Source: JACVRW01 sp963819635
GTDB lineage: Bacteria; Actinomycetota; Thermoleophilia; Solirubrobacterales; Thermoleophilaceae
Length of the DNA: 64,000 nucleotides
Assembly: GCA_963819635.1 (NCBI GenBank)
Contig: CAWFWX010000001.1
Location: forward strand, 1-64,000
Reading direction: 5' to 3'
Part shown: in pieces, positions 1-11,464 of the stretch
Numbering within the stretch: position 1 is the first letter of the stretch
Layout of the letters: every line of letters starts with the position of its first letter
Program-made: the position numbers and the translations under genes
The notes under the pieces: generated by a model
The model's input: the letters and a program-made list of their open reading frames with translations, nothing else
Told to the model about the DNA's origin: nothing
Databases searched by the model: none

Positions 1-1
1 G

Positions 2-307
2 GCGGTCGACGACGAGCTGAAGGAGCGAGTCGAGAAGAAGTTCGGGAAGGTCGCCAAGCAGGTCTCCGAGCTGGCCGACATGGAGATCGAGCTCATGGAG
101 GAGCGCAACCCCTCGATCAGCGACTCTCAGGTCGCCGAGGCGACCCTCCACCTGAAGGGGGTCACCCTTCGCGCGCGAGAGAGCAGCCCGGACATGCTCC
201 ACTCGATCAACCTCGTTGCGGAGGACCTCTCGCGCCAGGTCAAGCGCCACCGCGAGAAGCGGCGCAAGCGGCGCGAGGCGCACAGCTCCTCGCCGCGGAT
301 CGCCTAG
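2..307 (+). CDS. hpf: Ribosome hibernation promoting factor (HPF/RaiA), 5'-truncated by window edge
   Basis: The frame is open from base 2, so the start lies outside the window; about 101 C-terminal residues are present. The family binds the 30S decoding region and silences 70S ribosomes in slow growth or stress. Seen here: the conserved stretch ERNPSISDSQVAEATL, then HLKGVTLRARE, then LVAEDLSRQVKRHREKRRK, which is the typical last helix with its basic end. The protein stops soon after this helix, so the long-HPF C-terminal dimerisation domain is absent. The hpf-secA-prfB order is a common bacterial arrangement and supports the call. The stop TAG at 305-307 is followed by a 47-base gap before secA. 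Confidence 0.9.
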   Translation, partial: AVDDELKERVEKKFGKVAKQVSELADMEIELMEERNPSISDSQVAEATLHLKGVTLRARESSPDMLHSINLVAEDLSRQVKRHREKRRKRREAHSSSPRIA

Positions 308-354
308 GTCCCGACACCGAAAGCGCCGCCCGGCCCGCTGCTACTCTCGGCCGC

Positions 355-3195
<2,841 letters not shown>

Positions 3196-3206
<11 letters not shown>

Positions 3207-4278
3207 CGGCGCCCTCCGCGACCAGCTGAAGCTGCTCGCGGACTATCTTTGACCCAGCCGGGCTAGACGAGCGCGTCGGCGCGCTCGAGCGGCGAGATGG
3301 GCGAGCCCGGCTTCTGGGACGACCAGGAGCGGGCCGCTCGCGTGGCGTCCGAGCACGCCGGCGCCAAGCGCAAGCTCGACACGTTCCGGGCTCTCGAGAT
3401 CCGACCTCGACGACCTCGACGCCCTCGAGGAGATGGCCGCCGAGGACGACTCGATCGCCGCCGAGCTCGACGACCAGCGCGCGGACGTCGAGTCACGGCT
3501 CGCCGAGTTGGAGGAGGCGCGCCTGTTCGCGGGGGAGTACGACGGGGGCGACGCGGTGGTGACGGTGAACGCCGGCGCCGGCGGGACCGACTCGCAGGAC
3601 TGGGCCGAGATGCTGCTTCGCATGATGCTGCGCTGGGCCGAGCGACGGGGCATGAAGGTGGAGATGGCCGAGGCGAGCCCCGGCGAGGAGGCGGGGCTGA
3701 AGTCGGCGAGCTTCATCGCCCGCGGCGAGAACGCCTACGGGCTGTTCTCGGCCGAGAAGGGGGTGCACCGGCTGGTGCGGATCTCGCCGTTCGACTCCGC
3801 CGCCCGCCGCCATACCGCCTTCGCGGGCCTGGAGGTTGCGCCGCTCGTGGAGGACGCCGTCGAGGTCGAGATCGACCCCGAGGACCTCCAGATCGACACC
3901 TACCGCGCCTCGGGCGCCGGCGGGCAGCACGTGAACAAGACGGACTCGGCGGTCCGCATCACGCACAGGCCGACGGGCACGGTGGTCCAGTGCCAGAACG
4001 AGCGCTCGCAGTCGGCCAACAAGGACACGGCGATGCGGATGCTGCGCGCGAAGCTGCTCGAGCTCGAGCAGCAGAAGCGGCGCGAGGAGATAGCGAAGGC
4101 GAAGGGCGAGGCCCAGGACGTGGCGTGGGGCTCGCAGATCCGCTCGTACGTGCTGCACCCCTACACGATGGTCAAGGACCACCGGACCAACGTCGAGATC
4201 GGCGACGCCCAGCGGGTGCTGGACGGCGATCTCGACGAGTTCGTGCGGGCCGAATTGCTGCGGCGCGCGACTGGCTGA
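3196..4278 (+). CDS. prfB: Peptide chain release factor 2 (RF2) with programmed +1 frameshift
   Basis: RF2 reads UGA and UAA stops and triggers peptide release. ATG 3196 lies inside the secA end and opens an 18-codon leader, MGRNGALRDQLKLLADYL, ending at an in-frame TGA (3250-3252). Translation must slip +1 at CTT TGA C to continue as DPAGLDERVGALER. RF2 identity is fixed by the stop-recognition tripeptide SPF (3784-3792) and the catalytic GGQ (3919-3927, within SGAGGQHVNKTDSAV). Two further breaks, near 3293 and 3399 (one extra base each), look like sequence errors and are distinct from the programmed site. The joined length of about 360 residues is normal for RF2. Translation is probably coupled to secA. 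Confidence 0.93.
3247..3253 (+). promoter_or_regulatory. Programmed +1 ribosomal frameshift site of prfB (CTTTGAC)
   Basis: The sequence TAT CTT TGA C is the classic RF2 autoregulatory shift site. When RF2 is scarce, ribosomes pause at UGA and slip from CUU to UUU, restoring the RF2 frame. The site sits 18 codons after the start, slightly earlier than the 25 codons of Escherichia coli. Directly upstream is GCGGAC rather than AGGGGG, so the usual internal Shine-Dalgarno stimulator is weak or missing. Confidence 0.85.
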
Positions 4279-4301
4279 CTCAGGGCAGGATTAGACAGGC
4301 A

Positions 4302-5120
4302 ATGGACGAGCTGATCGACCGGGCGCTCGCGGAGGACCTCGGAGAGGGGGACCTGACGGGCACGGCGGTCGTGGCGGCGGACGCCGTCGCTCGCGCCCGC
4401 ATCGAGCAGAAGCAGGCCGGCGTGATCGCCGGCCTGGCGGTCGCCGAGAACGTGTTCCGGCGGGTGGATCCCTCGCTGCACTGGACGACCCGTAGCGAGC
4501 AGGCGCGCTGGCGGGAAGGCGGCCTGGTCGCGGAGGTGGCCGGTCACGCCCGCTCGATCCTCGCGGCGGAGCGGGTGGCGCTCAACTTCCTCGGCCGGCT
4601 GTCCGGTGTCGCGACGCTCACGGCCCGCTTCGTACGGGCAGTGGAGGGCACCGGCGCGCGGATCCTCGACACCCGCAAGACCACGCCCGGGCTGCGTGCG
4701 CTCGAGAAGCAGGCGGTGCTGGCCGGCGGCGGCCACAACCACCGCTTCGGGCTGTTCGACGCGATTCTGGTCAAGGAGAACCACGCCCGCCTGGCGGGCG
4801 GCGTCGGTGAGGCCACCGAGCGCGCGCTGCGCGAGGCCCCGGCGGGCGTCCCGGTCGAGGTCGAGTGCGCCGACCTCGACGAGCTGCGCGAGGCCCTCGA
4901 GGCGGGCGCGGCGCGGCTGCTGCTCGACAACATGACGCCGGACGAGCTCCGCGAGGCGGTGGGGTTGACGGACGGCCGCGCCGAGCTCGAGGCCTCCGGC
5001 GGGATCACGCTCGAGAACGTGCGGGCGGTCGCCGAGACCGGAGTCGGCTTCATATCGGTCGGCGCCCTGACCCACTCCGCCCCCGCGCTCGACCTGAGCC
5101 TGCAGCTGGAGCCGACGTGA
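4302..5120 (+). CDS. nadC: Nicotinate-nucleotide pyrophosphorylase (quinolinate phosphoribosyltransferase)
   Basis: Converts quinolinate and PRPP to nicotinate mononucleotide, CO2 and PPi in de novo NAD synthesis. 272 residues, normal length. ATG 4302 begins MDELIDRALAEDLGEGDLTG, a standard NadC N-terminus. Substrate-binding motifs are RILDTRKTTPGLR, HRFGLFDAILVKENH and LLLDNM, with SVGALTHS near the end closing the phosphate-binding barrel. No frame breaks. The start is 23 bases after prfB and the stop overlaps the next gene by four bases (GTGA). The partner nadA lies about 6 kb downstream next to its probable regulator. nadB is not in the window. Confidence 0.96.
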   Translation: MDELIDRALAEDLGEGDLTGTAVVAADAVARARIEQKQAGVIAGLAVAENVFRRVDPSLHWTTRSEQARWREGGLVAEVAGHARSILAAERVALNFLGRLSGVATLTARFVRAVEGTGARILDTRKTTPGLRALEKQAVLAGGGHNHRFGLFDAILVKENHARLAGGVGEATERALREAPAGVPVEVECADLDELREALEAGAARLLLDNMTPDELREAVGLTDGRAELEASGGITLENVRAVAETGVGFISVGALTHSAPALDLSLQLEPT

Positions 5121-6868
5121 TCCGGCGCGCCGTGGTGCTCGCGGCGCTCGTCGCCGCCCTGCCACAGACTGCCCACGCAGCCCCGCTCGACGACCTGCTG
5201 GCCGGCTGTCAGTCGCGTACCAGCCCCGACGGCGCGGCGCACAGGATCTGCACCGCCCCGGTGGCGAGCTTCGACGGGACGCAGCTCGACTCGACGCTGA
5301 CGCTGCCCGCCCGCGTGCCGCGGCGCGGGCTGCCGCTTGTCGTCTTCCTCCACGGCTTCCTGACCGACAAGGGCGAGTACCTGAGCGAGACCGCCGGCGG
5401 CACCGGGCCCGACCGCGGCGGCAACGCCTACAAGACCGTCGAGTGGAACAACGTCTGGTTTGCCTCCCGCGGATACGCGGTGCTCAACTACTCCGCTCGC
5501 GGGCAGGGGAGCTCGGGCGGGCAGGTGGGGCTGGCCAGCCGCGAGCTCGAGGTGCGAGACACCCAGCACCTGACGGGCCTGCTCGTCGACGACCCGAGGT
5601 TGCGAATCCGCCCGCGGCGCGTGGCGGTGCTCGGCAGCTCATACGGGGGCGGCCAGGCCTGGCTGCTGCTCACCACGCGCGGCGAGGGCGCGGCGCAGTA
5701 CGGGGCCTGGCGCAGCCCCGCCGGACGGCTGGTCCGCCTGGCGGCGGTCGTGCCGCAGTTCACCTGGACGAACCTGCTGCAGGCGCTCCTGCCGAACGGG
5801 CGTGAGACCGACACGCCGCTCGGGATCGGGAAGCTCAGCATCGTCGACGGGCTGACGGCGTCGGCCAACACCAAGCTGCCGCCCGACGTGCTCGCCTGGA
5901 CGGCGCGGCTGAACGCCGGCGAGCCCTACGACGACCCGGCCGACCCGGTCATCCCCGAGGCCAAGCGCGCCCTGTCGGTCGACCGATCGGCGGCGTACCA
6001 GCACGGCTTCTTCGAGGCGCTCGGGAAGGGCCCACGGCGCCAGCGCGCCGTGCCGGTGCTCGCGGCCCAGGGCTGGACGGACCCGATCTTCCCGGCTGCG
6101 GAGGCGGTCGGGATGTACCGCCGGCTGCGGGCCACCCGGCGCGGCTACCCGGCCAAGCTGTACCTCGGCGACTTCGAGCACCTGACCGCGGCGGTCAAGG
6201 TGCCGGAGTTCCGCTACTTCCACCGGATGGGCAACCGCCTGCTCGACCGCTATCTGCGGGGCAGGCGGAGGCCGAGGGTGCGCTTCGACGCCCGCAGCGC
6301 GCCCACGCTCTGCGACAGCGGCGCCTTCGGCCCGGTGCTGGCGGAGCGGCGCTTCGCGGCGCTGGCGCCGGACCGGCTGACGCTCGAGCTCGGCGGCCCG
6401 CGCCAGCTCCAGTCGCCGCTGGTCGACCCGCGGGCAAGCGCCGCCGATCCGGTTGCGGTGTCGATGGCCCGGGGGCGGGGCTGCGTGACCACGGACCTGC
6501 CGCCGAGCTCGGGTATCGCCACGTACGACGTTCCGCTCGAGCGGGCCTTCACGCTGATCGGGATGCCGCGGCTACGGCTCAGCTACCGCACGGCGGCGCC
6601 GGACGTGCAGCTGAACAGCCGCCTGTGGGACATGGGGCCGGATGGCCGGCAGACCCTGGTGACGCGCGGGGCCTACCGCGCCGTTTCGCCCGATCCCGGT
6701 GGCGCCAGCGCCGAGTATCCGCTGTTCGGGAACCACTGGCGCTTCGAGGCCGGGCACACGCTGAGGCTCGAGGTCACGAGCGTCGACTCTCCCTACCTCC
6801 GGCTCGACAACTTCCCGTCGGCAACCACGATCGACGACGCCGGGCTCGTGCTCCCGGGCAGGGGCTGA
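5117..6868 (+). CDS. Secreted S15/CocE-type alpha/beta hydrolase
   Basis: 583 residues. The GTG start overlaps the nadC stop and gives a clear signal peptide (IRRAVVLAALVAALPQTAHA), so the enzyme is probably exported. The alpha/beta-hydrolase domain has the nucleophile elbow GSSYGGG near residue 180, typical of the S15/CocE group (GxSYxG), a candidate acid in GWTDPIFPA and a candidate catalytic His in GDFEHLT. The C-terminal 200 residues resemble the jelly-roll domain that S15 X-Pro dipeptidyl peptidases and CocE esterases carry. Substrate (dipeptide, ester or acyl chain) cannot be told from sequence. It forms a tight pair with the next secreted peptidase, one base apart. Confidence 0.75.
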   Translation: MIRRAVVLAALVAALPQTAHAAPLDDLLAGCQSRTSPDGAAHRICTAPVASFDGTQLDSTLTLPARVPRRGLPLVVFLHGFLTDKGEYLSETAGGTGPDRGGNAYKTVEWNNVWFASRGYAVLNYSARGQGSSGGQVGLASRELEVRDTQHLTGLLVDDPRLRIRPRRVAVLGSSYGGGQAWLLLTTRGEGAAQYGAWRSPAGRLVRLAAVVPQFTWTNLLQALLPNGRETDTPLGIGKLSIVDGLTASANTKLPPDVLAWTARLNAGEPYDDPADPVIPEAKRALSVDRSAAYQHGFFEALGKGPRRQRAVPVLAAQGWTDPIFPAAEAVGMYRRLRATRRGYPAKLYLGDFEHLTAAVKVPEFRYFHRMGNRLLDRYLRGRRRPRVRFDARSAPTLCDSGAFGPVLAERRFAALAPDRLTLELGGPRQLQSPLVDPRASAADPVAVSMARGRGCVTTDLPPSSGIATYDVPLERAFTLIGMPRLRLSYRTAAPDVQLNSRLWDMGPDGRQTLVTRGAYRAVSPDPGGASAEYPLFGNHWRFEAGHTLRLEVTSVDSPYLRLDNFPSATTIDDAGLVLPGRG

Positions 6869-6869
6869 C

Positions 6870-9695
6870 GTGCGGGCGCTGGTCGCGCTCGGCCTACTGC
6901 TCGCCGCGGCGGGGCCGGCCCACGCGGCGTTCCCGGCCAGTCCGCCGAATGACCCGCTGTTCGACGCCAGCCCGCTGCCGGGCGCGACCAATGAGCAGTG
7001 GGACCTGGCCGGCCCGGCCCTCGGCTTCGACCGCGGGATCTCGGTCGAGGGGGCGTGGGCGCTGACAACCGGGGAGGGCGTCGTCATCGCCGACATCGAC
7101 GTGGGCGTCCAGCTCGACCATCCCGACCTCCGGGGGCAGCTGCTGCCCGGCTACGACTTCTGGGCGCGCGACGCGGACCCGAGCACGGACACCCGCAACG
7201 CCCATGGCACCAACGTCGCCGGGGTACTGGGCGCCGCAACCGACAACGGAATCGGGATCGCCGGCATCGCGCCCGGCGCCCGGATCCTGCCGGTGCGCAC
7301 GATGGACGGCATCCTCCACCAGTCCGCGCGGCTGGCGGAGGGCATCGTGTACGCGGCCGACCAGGGGGCGGGGGTGATGAGCATGAGCCTTGGCGCGGAG
7401 TCGTACTCGCCCGCGCTCAGGCGCGCCGTTGCCTACGCGCAGCGCCGGGGGGCGGTGCAGGTCGCGGCGATCGGCAACGAGTTCAGCTTCCACCACAACT
7501 TCCCGGCCACCTTCGACGAGGTGATCGCGGTCGGCGGCCTGAACCCCGACACCGCCAACGCGGCGGCGCTGCGCGAGGAGCTCGCGGTGAGCGGCACGGA
7601 CTTCACCGTGCGCGCCGCCTACTCGGACTACGGCCCGCACATCGACCTCGTTGCCCCGACCCAGGTCCCCACCACCGAGATCGGCGGCGGCTACCGCCTC
7701 ACCTGGTCGGGGACATCGGCCGCAACGCCCCATGTCGCCGGGGTCGCGGCGCTGGTGCAGGCCCGCGCCCGTCAGGCGGGCCTATCGATCACGCCCGGTG
7801 AGGTCAGGCAGGTGCTGCGGCAGACGGCGGACGACCTGGCCGACCCCGCCAAGGGCTACCGGCCGGGGTGGGATCGCCTCACCGGCTGGGGGAGGGTGAA
7901 CGCCGCGCGCGCCGTCGCGCGCGTAGCTCCCGGCCGGATCCCGCCCGACGCGGACATCACGGCGCCGCGCTGGTACGCCCCGCTGGCGGCGCCCTTCGCG
8001 ATCCGGGGCCGCACGCCGTCACCCTGGACCCTGGAGCTCGGCCGCGGCGAGGAGCCGACGGTCTGGCGGCGCATTGCGGCCGGCCGGGCCTCCGGTCGCA
8101 GGGTCCATCGGCTGGCCCGGATCGATCCGCGCGGGCTCGCGGCGGGAGGTTGGACGCTCCGGCTCAGCTGCCGCGATCCGCAGGCGGGCGCCGGCGAGGA
8201 CCGAGCCTTCTTCTTCGCGCTGCACGACCCGCAGCTGCGGCCCGGGTTCCCGCTTGATCTCTCCAGCTCGGGCGAGGCGTCGCCGACCCTCGCCAACCTC
8301 GCGGGCGGCGGTGCGGCCGAGATCGTCCTGGCCACGAGCGAGGGGTTCGTCCACGTGCTCAGCGGTCGGACCGGCCGCGAGCTGCGCGGCTGGCCGCGGG
8401 GGATGCGCGGCCGGGGCGCGGGCGCTCTGCGCCGGCGCATCGGCCGCGTCCGGCGCGGGTTCCTCGGTACGCCCGCGGTGGGCGACCTGGCGGGCGGACC
8501 GCGCCGCGAGGTGGTCGCCGCCGGCCTCGACGGGCGCGTCTACGCCTGGACCGCGCGCGGCCGGCGGCTGCGCGGCTTCCCGGTGAGGATTGATCTCCGC
8601 GGCGCAACGGCCAGGCTCGACGAAGCGATCTACGCGAGCCCGGCGCTGGCCGACCTGAGCGGCGACGGCAAGCTCGACATAGTCGTCGGCGCGGCGGACC
8701 AGAAGGTGTACGCCTGGGACGGGCGCGGCCGCCGCCTGCCGGGCTGGCCGGTGTTGGCGCGCGACTCCGCCGGGGGCGACGAGGCCAAGATCCTTTCCTC
8801 GCCCGCGGTCGGCGACCTCGACGGCGACGGCCGACCTGACGTGGTGGAGGGTACGGCCGAGGCCTACGGCTCGACGCCCGACACCAGCGGTCGCGTGCAC
8901 GCCTGGAGCGCGGCCGGCCGGCCGCTGCCGGGCTGGCCGGTCACGCCGAGCGCGCTTGCCGCGGACTCGATCCCGCTGGCCGGCGAGGGCGTGCCCAGCT
9001 CGCCGGTGCTCGCCGACGTTGACGCCGACGGGCGCGATGAGGTGGCCATCGCGGCGTTCACCGGGCAACCCGAGCTCTACCGGGGCGACGGCTCGTCCTA
9101 CCCCGGTGCCGGTCTGCGCGGCCACTTCGCCGTCGAGGGGAGGGGCGAGGGCTCACGCTCGGCGGCGGCCGCCCAGATCGCGCTCGGCTCGAACTTCGCG
9201 TTCGGCAGGACCTCGCGCGACGGTCCGCTGCGACTCTTCTCGGGGCTGGTGGACGCCCAGCTCGCCGTCGCCCAGACCTCGCCGGCGTCGAGCGTGCCCT
9301 TCGAGCACCTGCTCGGGGGCTGGGACGCGCGCTCCGGCGAGCAACTGCCAGGCTTCCCCACGCCGGTCGAGGGCTGGACGGTCCTGGCCGGTCCGTCGGT
9401 CGCCGACGTGGACGGCGACGGTGCCGCCGAGGCGCTCTTCGGCTCAAGCGGCTACCTGCTTCACGCCTTTCGTGCCGGCGGCTCGGAGCCGGCCGGCTGG
9501 CCGAAGCAGACGGGGGGCTGGCTGCTCGCGGCGCCGGCCGTGGCCGACGTCGACGGCGACCGCCGGCTCGAGGTCGTGGCCGTGACCCGCGAGGGCTTCC
9601 TGTTCGTGTGGGACACCCCCGCCCCGCAGGGAGCACCGCGCGAATGGCCCTCGTTCCGCCACGACCCCCGGAACAGCGGGCGCTACGGAGGCTAG
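6870..9695 (+). CDS. Secreted S8 subtilisin-like protease with FG-GAP/VCBS-type repeat C-terminus
   Basis: 941 residues, GTG start, signal peptide RALVALGLLLAAAGPAHA. The catalytic triad is visible: Asp77 in IADIDVGV, His112 in NAHGTNVAG and Ser283 in GTSAATPHVAG, with oxyanion Asn203 in AAIGNEFS. From about residue 465 the protein becomes a series of DLDGDGRPDVV-like units (for example DLSGDGKLDIVVGAADQ and DVDGDRRLEVVAV), each followed by a HAW/YAWD-GRGRRLPGWPV strand. These are FG-GAP/VCBS-type repeats expected to fold as a calcium-binding beta-propeller. No C-terminal anchor is seen, so it is probably released or held non-covalently. Intact over 2.8 kb. Confidence 0.88.
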   Translation: MRALVALGLLLAAAGPAHAAFPASPPNDPLFDASPLPGATNEQWDLAGPALGFDRGISVEGAWALTTGEGVVIADIDVGVQLDHPDLRGQLLPGYDFWARDADPSTDTRNAHGTNVAGVLGAATDNGIGIAGIAPGARILPVRTMDGILHQSARLAEGIVYAADQGAGVMSMSLGAESYSPALRRAVAYAQRRGAVQVAAIGNEFSFHHNFPATFDEVIAVGGLNPDTANAAALREELAVSGTDFTVRAAYSDYGPHIDLVAPTQVPTTEIGGGYRLTWSGTSAATPHVAGVAALVQARARQAGLSITPGEVRQVLRQTADDLADPAKGYRPGWDRLTGWGRVNAARAVARVAPGRIPPDADITAPRWYAPLAAPFAIRGRTPSPWTLELGRGEEPTVWRRIAAGRASGRRVHRLARIDPRGLAAGGWTLRLSCRDPQAGAGEDRAFFFALHDPQLRPGFPLDLSSSGEASPTLANLAGGGAAEIVLATSEGFVHVLSGRTGRELRGWPRGMRGRGAGALRRRIGRVRRGFLGTPAVGDLAGGPRREVVAAGLDGRVYAWTARGRRLRGFPVRIDLRGATARLDEAIYASPALADLSGDGKLDIVVGAADQKVYAWDGRGRRLPGWPVLARDSAGGDEAKILSSPAVGDLDGDGRPDVVEGTAEAYGSTPDTSGRVHAWSAAGRPLPGWPVTPSALAADSIPLAGEGVPSSPVLADVDADGRDEVAIAAFTGQPELYRGDGSSYPGAGLRGHFAVEGRGEGSRSAAAAQIALGSNFAFGRTSRDGPLRLFSGLVDAQLAVAQTSPASSVPFEHLLGGWDARSGEQLPGFPTPVEGWTVLAGPSVADVDGDGAAEALFGSSGYLLHAFRAGGSEPAGWPKQTGGWLLAAPAVADVDGDRRLEVVAVTREGFLFVWDTPAPQGAPREWPSFRHDPRNSGRYGG

Positions 9696-9701
9696 GCCGG
9701 G

Positions 9702-10418
9702 CTAGGCGGCCCGCCGGGCGGCGCTCTCGGGCGGGCGCAGCACGGCGAACGGATCCGTCACCTCGAGCGTGTGGGAGGCAAAGCGGTAGACGGCCGCCGG
9801 GCGACCGCCGCCGGGCCCGGATGCCCGCCGCTCACCCGTGGGCTGGATCGCACCGCGGCGCTCGAGCACGCGGCGCAGGTTGGTGGCCGAGACGCGGTAG
9901 CCGAGCGCGGCGGAGTAGAGGTCGCGCAGCTCGGAGATGGTGAAGCGCCGGGGCGCCAGCGCGAACCCGATGTTGGTGTAGCTGAGCTTGGCGCGCAGCC
10001 GCTCACGTCCCGCGAGCACGATCTCCTCGTGGTCGAACGCCATCGCGGCCGGCAGCCGGTCCACGGGGTGCCACGTGGTGTCCGACGGCACGGCCGGATC
10101 CACGCCGGCCGGTACGAGCCCGAGGTACGCGGTGGCCAGCTGCCACGCCGCGGGGTGCCGCGCCGGATCGCTCCGGGTCTCCAGCTGCTCGAGCCGCGCG
10201 AGCCCGCGCACGTCCACCTTCACCGCGAGCTGGCGGCGGATCGACTGCTCGAGCGTCTCGCCCGGCTGGAGGTCGCCGCCGGGCAGCGACCAGGCCTCCG
10301 CGAAGGGTTCCCGGGCGCGCCGCCAGAGCAGCACCTGAAGCCGTGACTCGCGAACCTGGAGCACGACTCCGAGCGTGACTTGGGCCGGGAGCTCTCGCCT
10401 GGTAGCCTTGTCGGACAC
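9702..10418 (-). CDS. nrtR: NrtR-type Nudix-related transcriptional regulator of NAD metabolism
   Basis: 238 residues, GTG start at 10418. The N-terminal half is a Nudix fold (VTLGVVLQVRESRLQVLLWRR, then PGGDLQPGETLEQSIRRQL). The Nudix box is degenerate: the REUXEE core is replaced by RRQLAVKV, so hydrolase activity is doubtful. The C-terminal half (FTISELRDLYSAALGYRV, LERRGAIQPTGERR, GRPAAVYRF) matches the winged-helix domain of NrtR regulators. NrtR proteins use the dead Nudix domain as an ADP-ribose/NAD sensor and repress NAD biosynthesis genes. It is divergent from nadA across a 25-base gap, which fits control of nadA and itself. Confidence 0.82.
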   Translation of the reverse strand: MSDKATRRELPAQVTLGVVLQVRESRLQVLLWRRAREPFAEAWSLPGGDLQPGETLEQSIRRQLAVKVDVRGLARLEQLETRSDPARHPAAWQLATAYLGLVPAGVDPAVPSDTTWHPVDRLPAAMAFDHEEIVLAGRERLRAKLSYTNIGFALAPRRFTISELRDLYSAALGYRVSATNLRRVLERRGAIQPTGERRASGPGGGRPAAVYRFASHTLEVTDPFAVLRPPESAARRAA

Positions 10419-10443
10419 GGTTTTTGATTATAAGGCGAAAACC
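10408..10443 (+). promoter_or_regulatory. nadA promoter with overlapping inverted repeat, candidate NrtR operator
   Basis: An AT-rich pocket in an otherwise GC-rich region. A TTGTCG (10408-10413) and a TATAAG (10429-10434) are 15 bases apart and look like -35/-10 elements. Across them lies the inverted repeat GGTTTT (10419-10424), 13 bases, AAAACC (10438-10443). A repressor bound there would cover the -10. The predicted transcript would start almost at the nadA start codon, so it may be leaderless. The assignment to NrtR rests on position only. Confidence 0.5.
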
Positions 10444-11457
10444 TTGAAGCCGATCGAGCTACCCACATTCAACGGCGCCCAGCCACAGCTCGACGCGGAA
10501 CACGTCGAGTCCCTGAAGCTGGAGGTCCGCGCTCTCGCCGAGGAGCGCAACGCCGTGATCCTCGCCCACAACTACCAGGTGCCCGAGGTCCAGGACGTGG
10601 CGCACTTCGTGGGGGATTCGCTCGGCCTCTCGCGCCAGGCAGCCGCCACCGACTCCGAGGTGATCGCCTTCTGCGGCGTGCACTTCATGGCCGAGACCGC
10701 CTCGATCCTCTCACCCGGGAAGACGGTCCTGCTGCCCGACCTCGACGCCGGCTGCTCGCTCGCCGACTCGATAACGGCCGATCAGCTGCGCGCCTGGAAG
10801 GCCCAGCACCCCGGCGCGCTCGTGGTGATGTACGTGAACACCTCGGCCGACGTCAAGGCGGAGACCGATTACTGCTGCACCTCCTCGAACGCCGTGCAGG
10901 TCGTCGAGCACATCTGGCGCGAGCACGGCGCGGACACCGAGATCCTCTTCGGCCCCGACATGTGGCTCGGGGCCTACGTGGAGCGCGAGACGGGACGGCG
11001 CCTCCACGTCTGGGACGGCGAGTGCCACGTGCACGCGGGCATCCGGCCCGGCGACATCGCCGACGTGCGGGCCGACCACCCGGGCGCGGAGTTCATGATC
11101 CATCCGGAGTGCGGCTGCACGACGCAGGTCATGGAGTACGTCGCCGCCGGCGACGTGGATCCCGAACACACCCACATGCTCTCGACGGGCGGGATGCTCA
11201 AGTTCGCGGCCGGCTCGGCTGCCGACGAGTTCATCGTGGCCACCGAGACCGGGATGCTCTACCCGTTGGAGCAGGCCAACCCCGGCAAGAGCTTCGTGCC
11301 CGCCAATCGGGCGGCAGTCTGCAGATACATGAAGATGATCACGCTGCCGAAGCTGCGCGATGCCCTCCGTGAGCTGCGGCCGGTCGTGAAGGTGGATCCC
11401 GAGATCGCGAAGCGGGCGCGGGTACCGATCGAGCGCATGGTCGCGATCGGCGGCTGA
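10444..11457 (+). CDS. nadA: Quinolinate synthase
   Basis: Condenses iminoaspartate with dihydroxyacetone phosphate to quinolinate using a [4Fe-4S] cluster. TTG 10444 is chosen because the family's N-terminus begins there (LKPIELPTFNGAQPQLDAEH) and because an upstream ATG at 10375 would lie inside nrtR and the promoter. 337 residues. The three cluster cysteines sit in FCGVHFMAE, PECGCTTQVM and CRYMKM; substrate motifs ILAHNYQVPEVQD, YVNTSADVKAE and STGGMLKFA are intact. The gene is convergent with the next one, 7 bases apart. Regulation by the adjacent NrtR-like protein is likely. Confidence 0.95.
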   Translation: MKPIELPTFNGAQPQLDAEHVESLKLEVRALAEERNAVILAHNYQVPEVQDVAHFVGDSLGLSRQAAATDSEVIAFCGVHFMAETASILSPGKTVLLPDLDAGCSLADSITADQLRAWKAQHPGALVVMYVNTSADVKAETDYCCTSSNAVQVVEHIWREHGADTEILFGPDMWLGAYVERETGRRLHVWDGECHVHAGIRPGDIADVRADHPGAEFMIHPECGCTTQVMEYVAAGDVDPEHTHMLSTGGMLKFAAGSAADEFIVATETGMLYPLEQANPGKSFVPANRAAVCRYMKMITLPKLRDALRELRPVVKVDPEIAKRARVPIERMVAIGG

Positions 11458-11464
11458 ACCCCGG

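Noticed and set aside
4161..5165. Minus-strand frame of 334 residues across nadC
   Set aside because: Covers nadC, whose motifs and start are clear on the plus strand. The minus frame has no recognisable domain.
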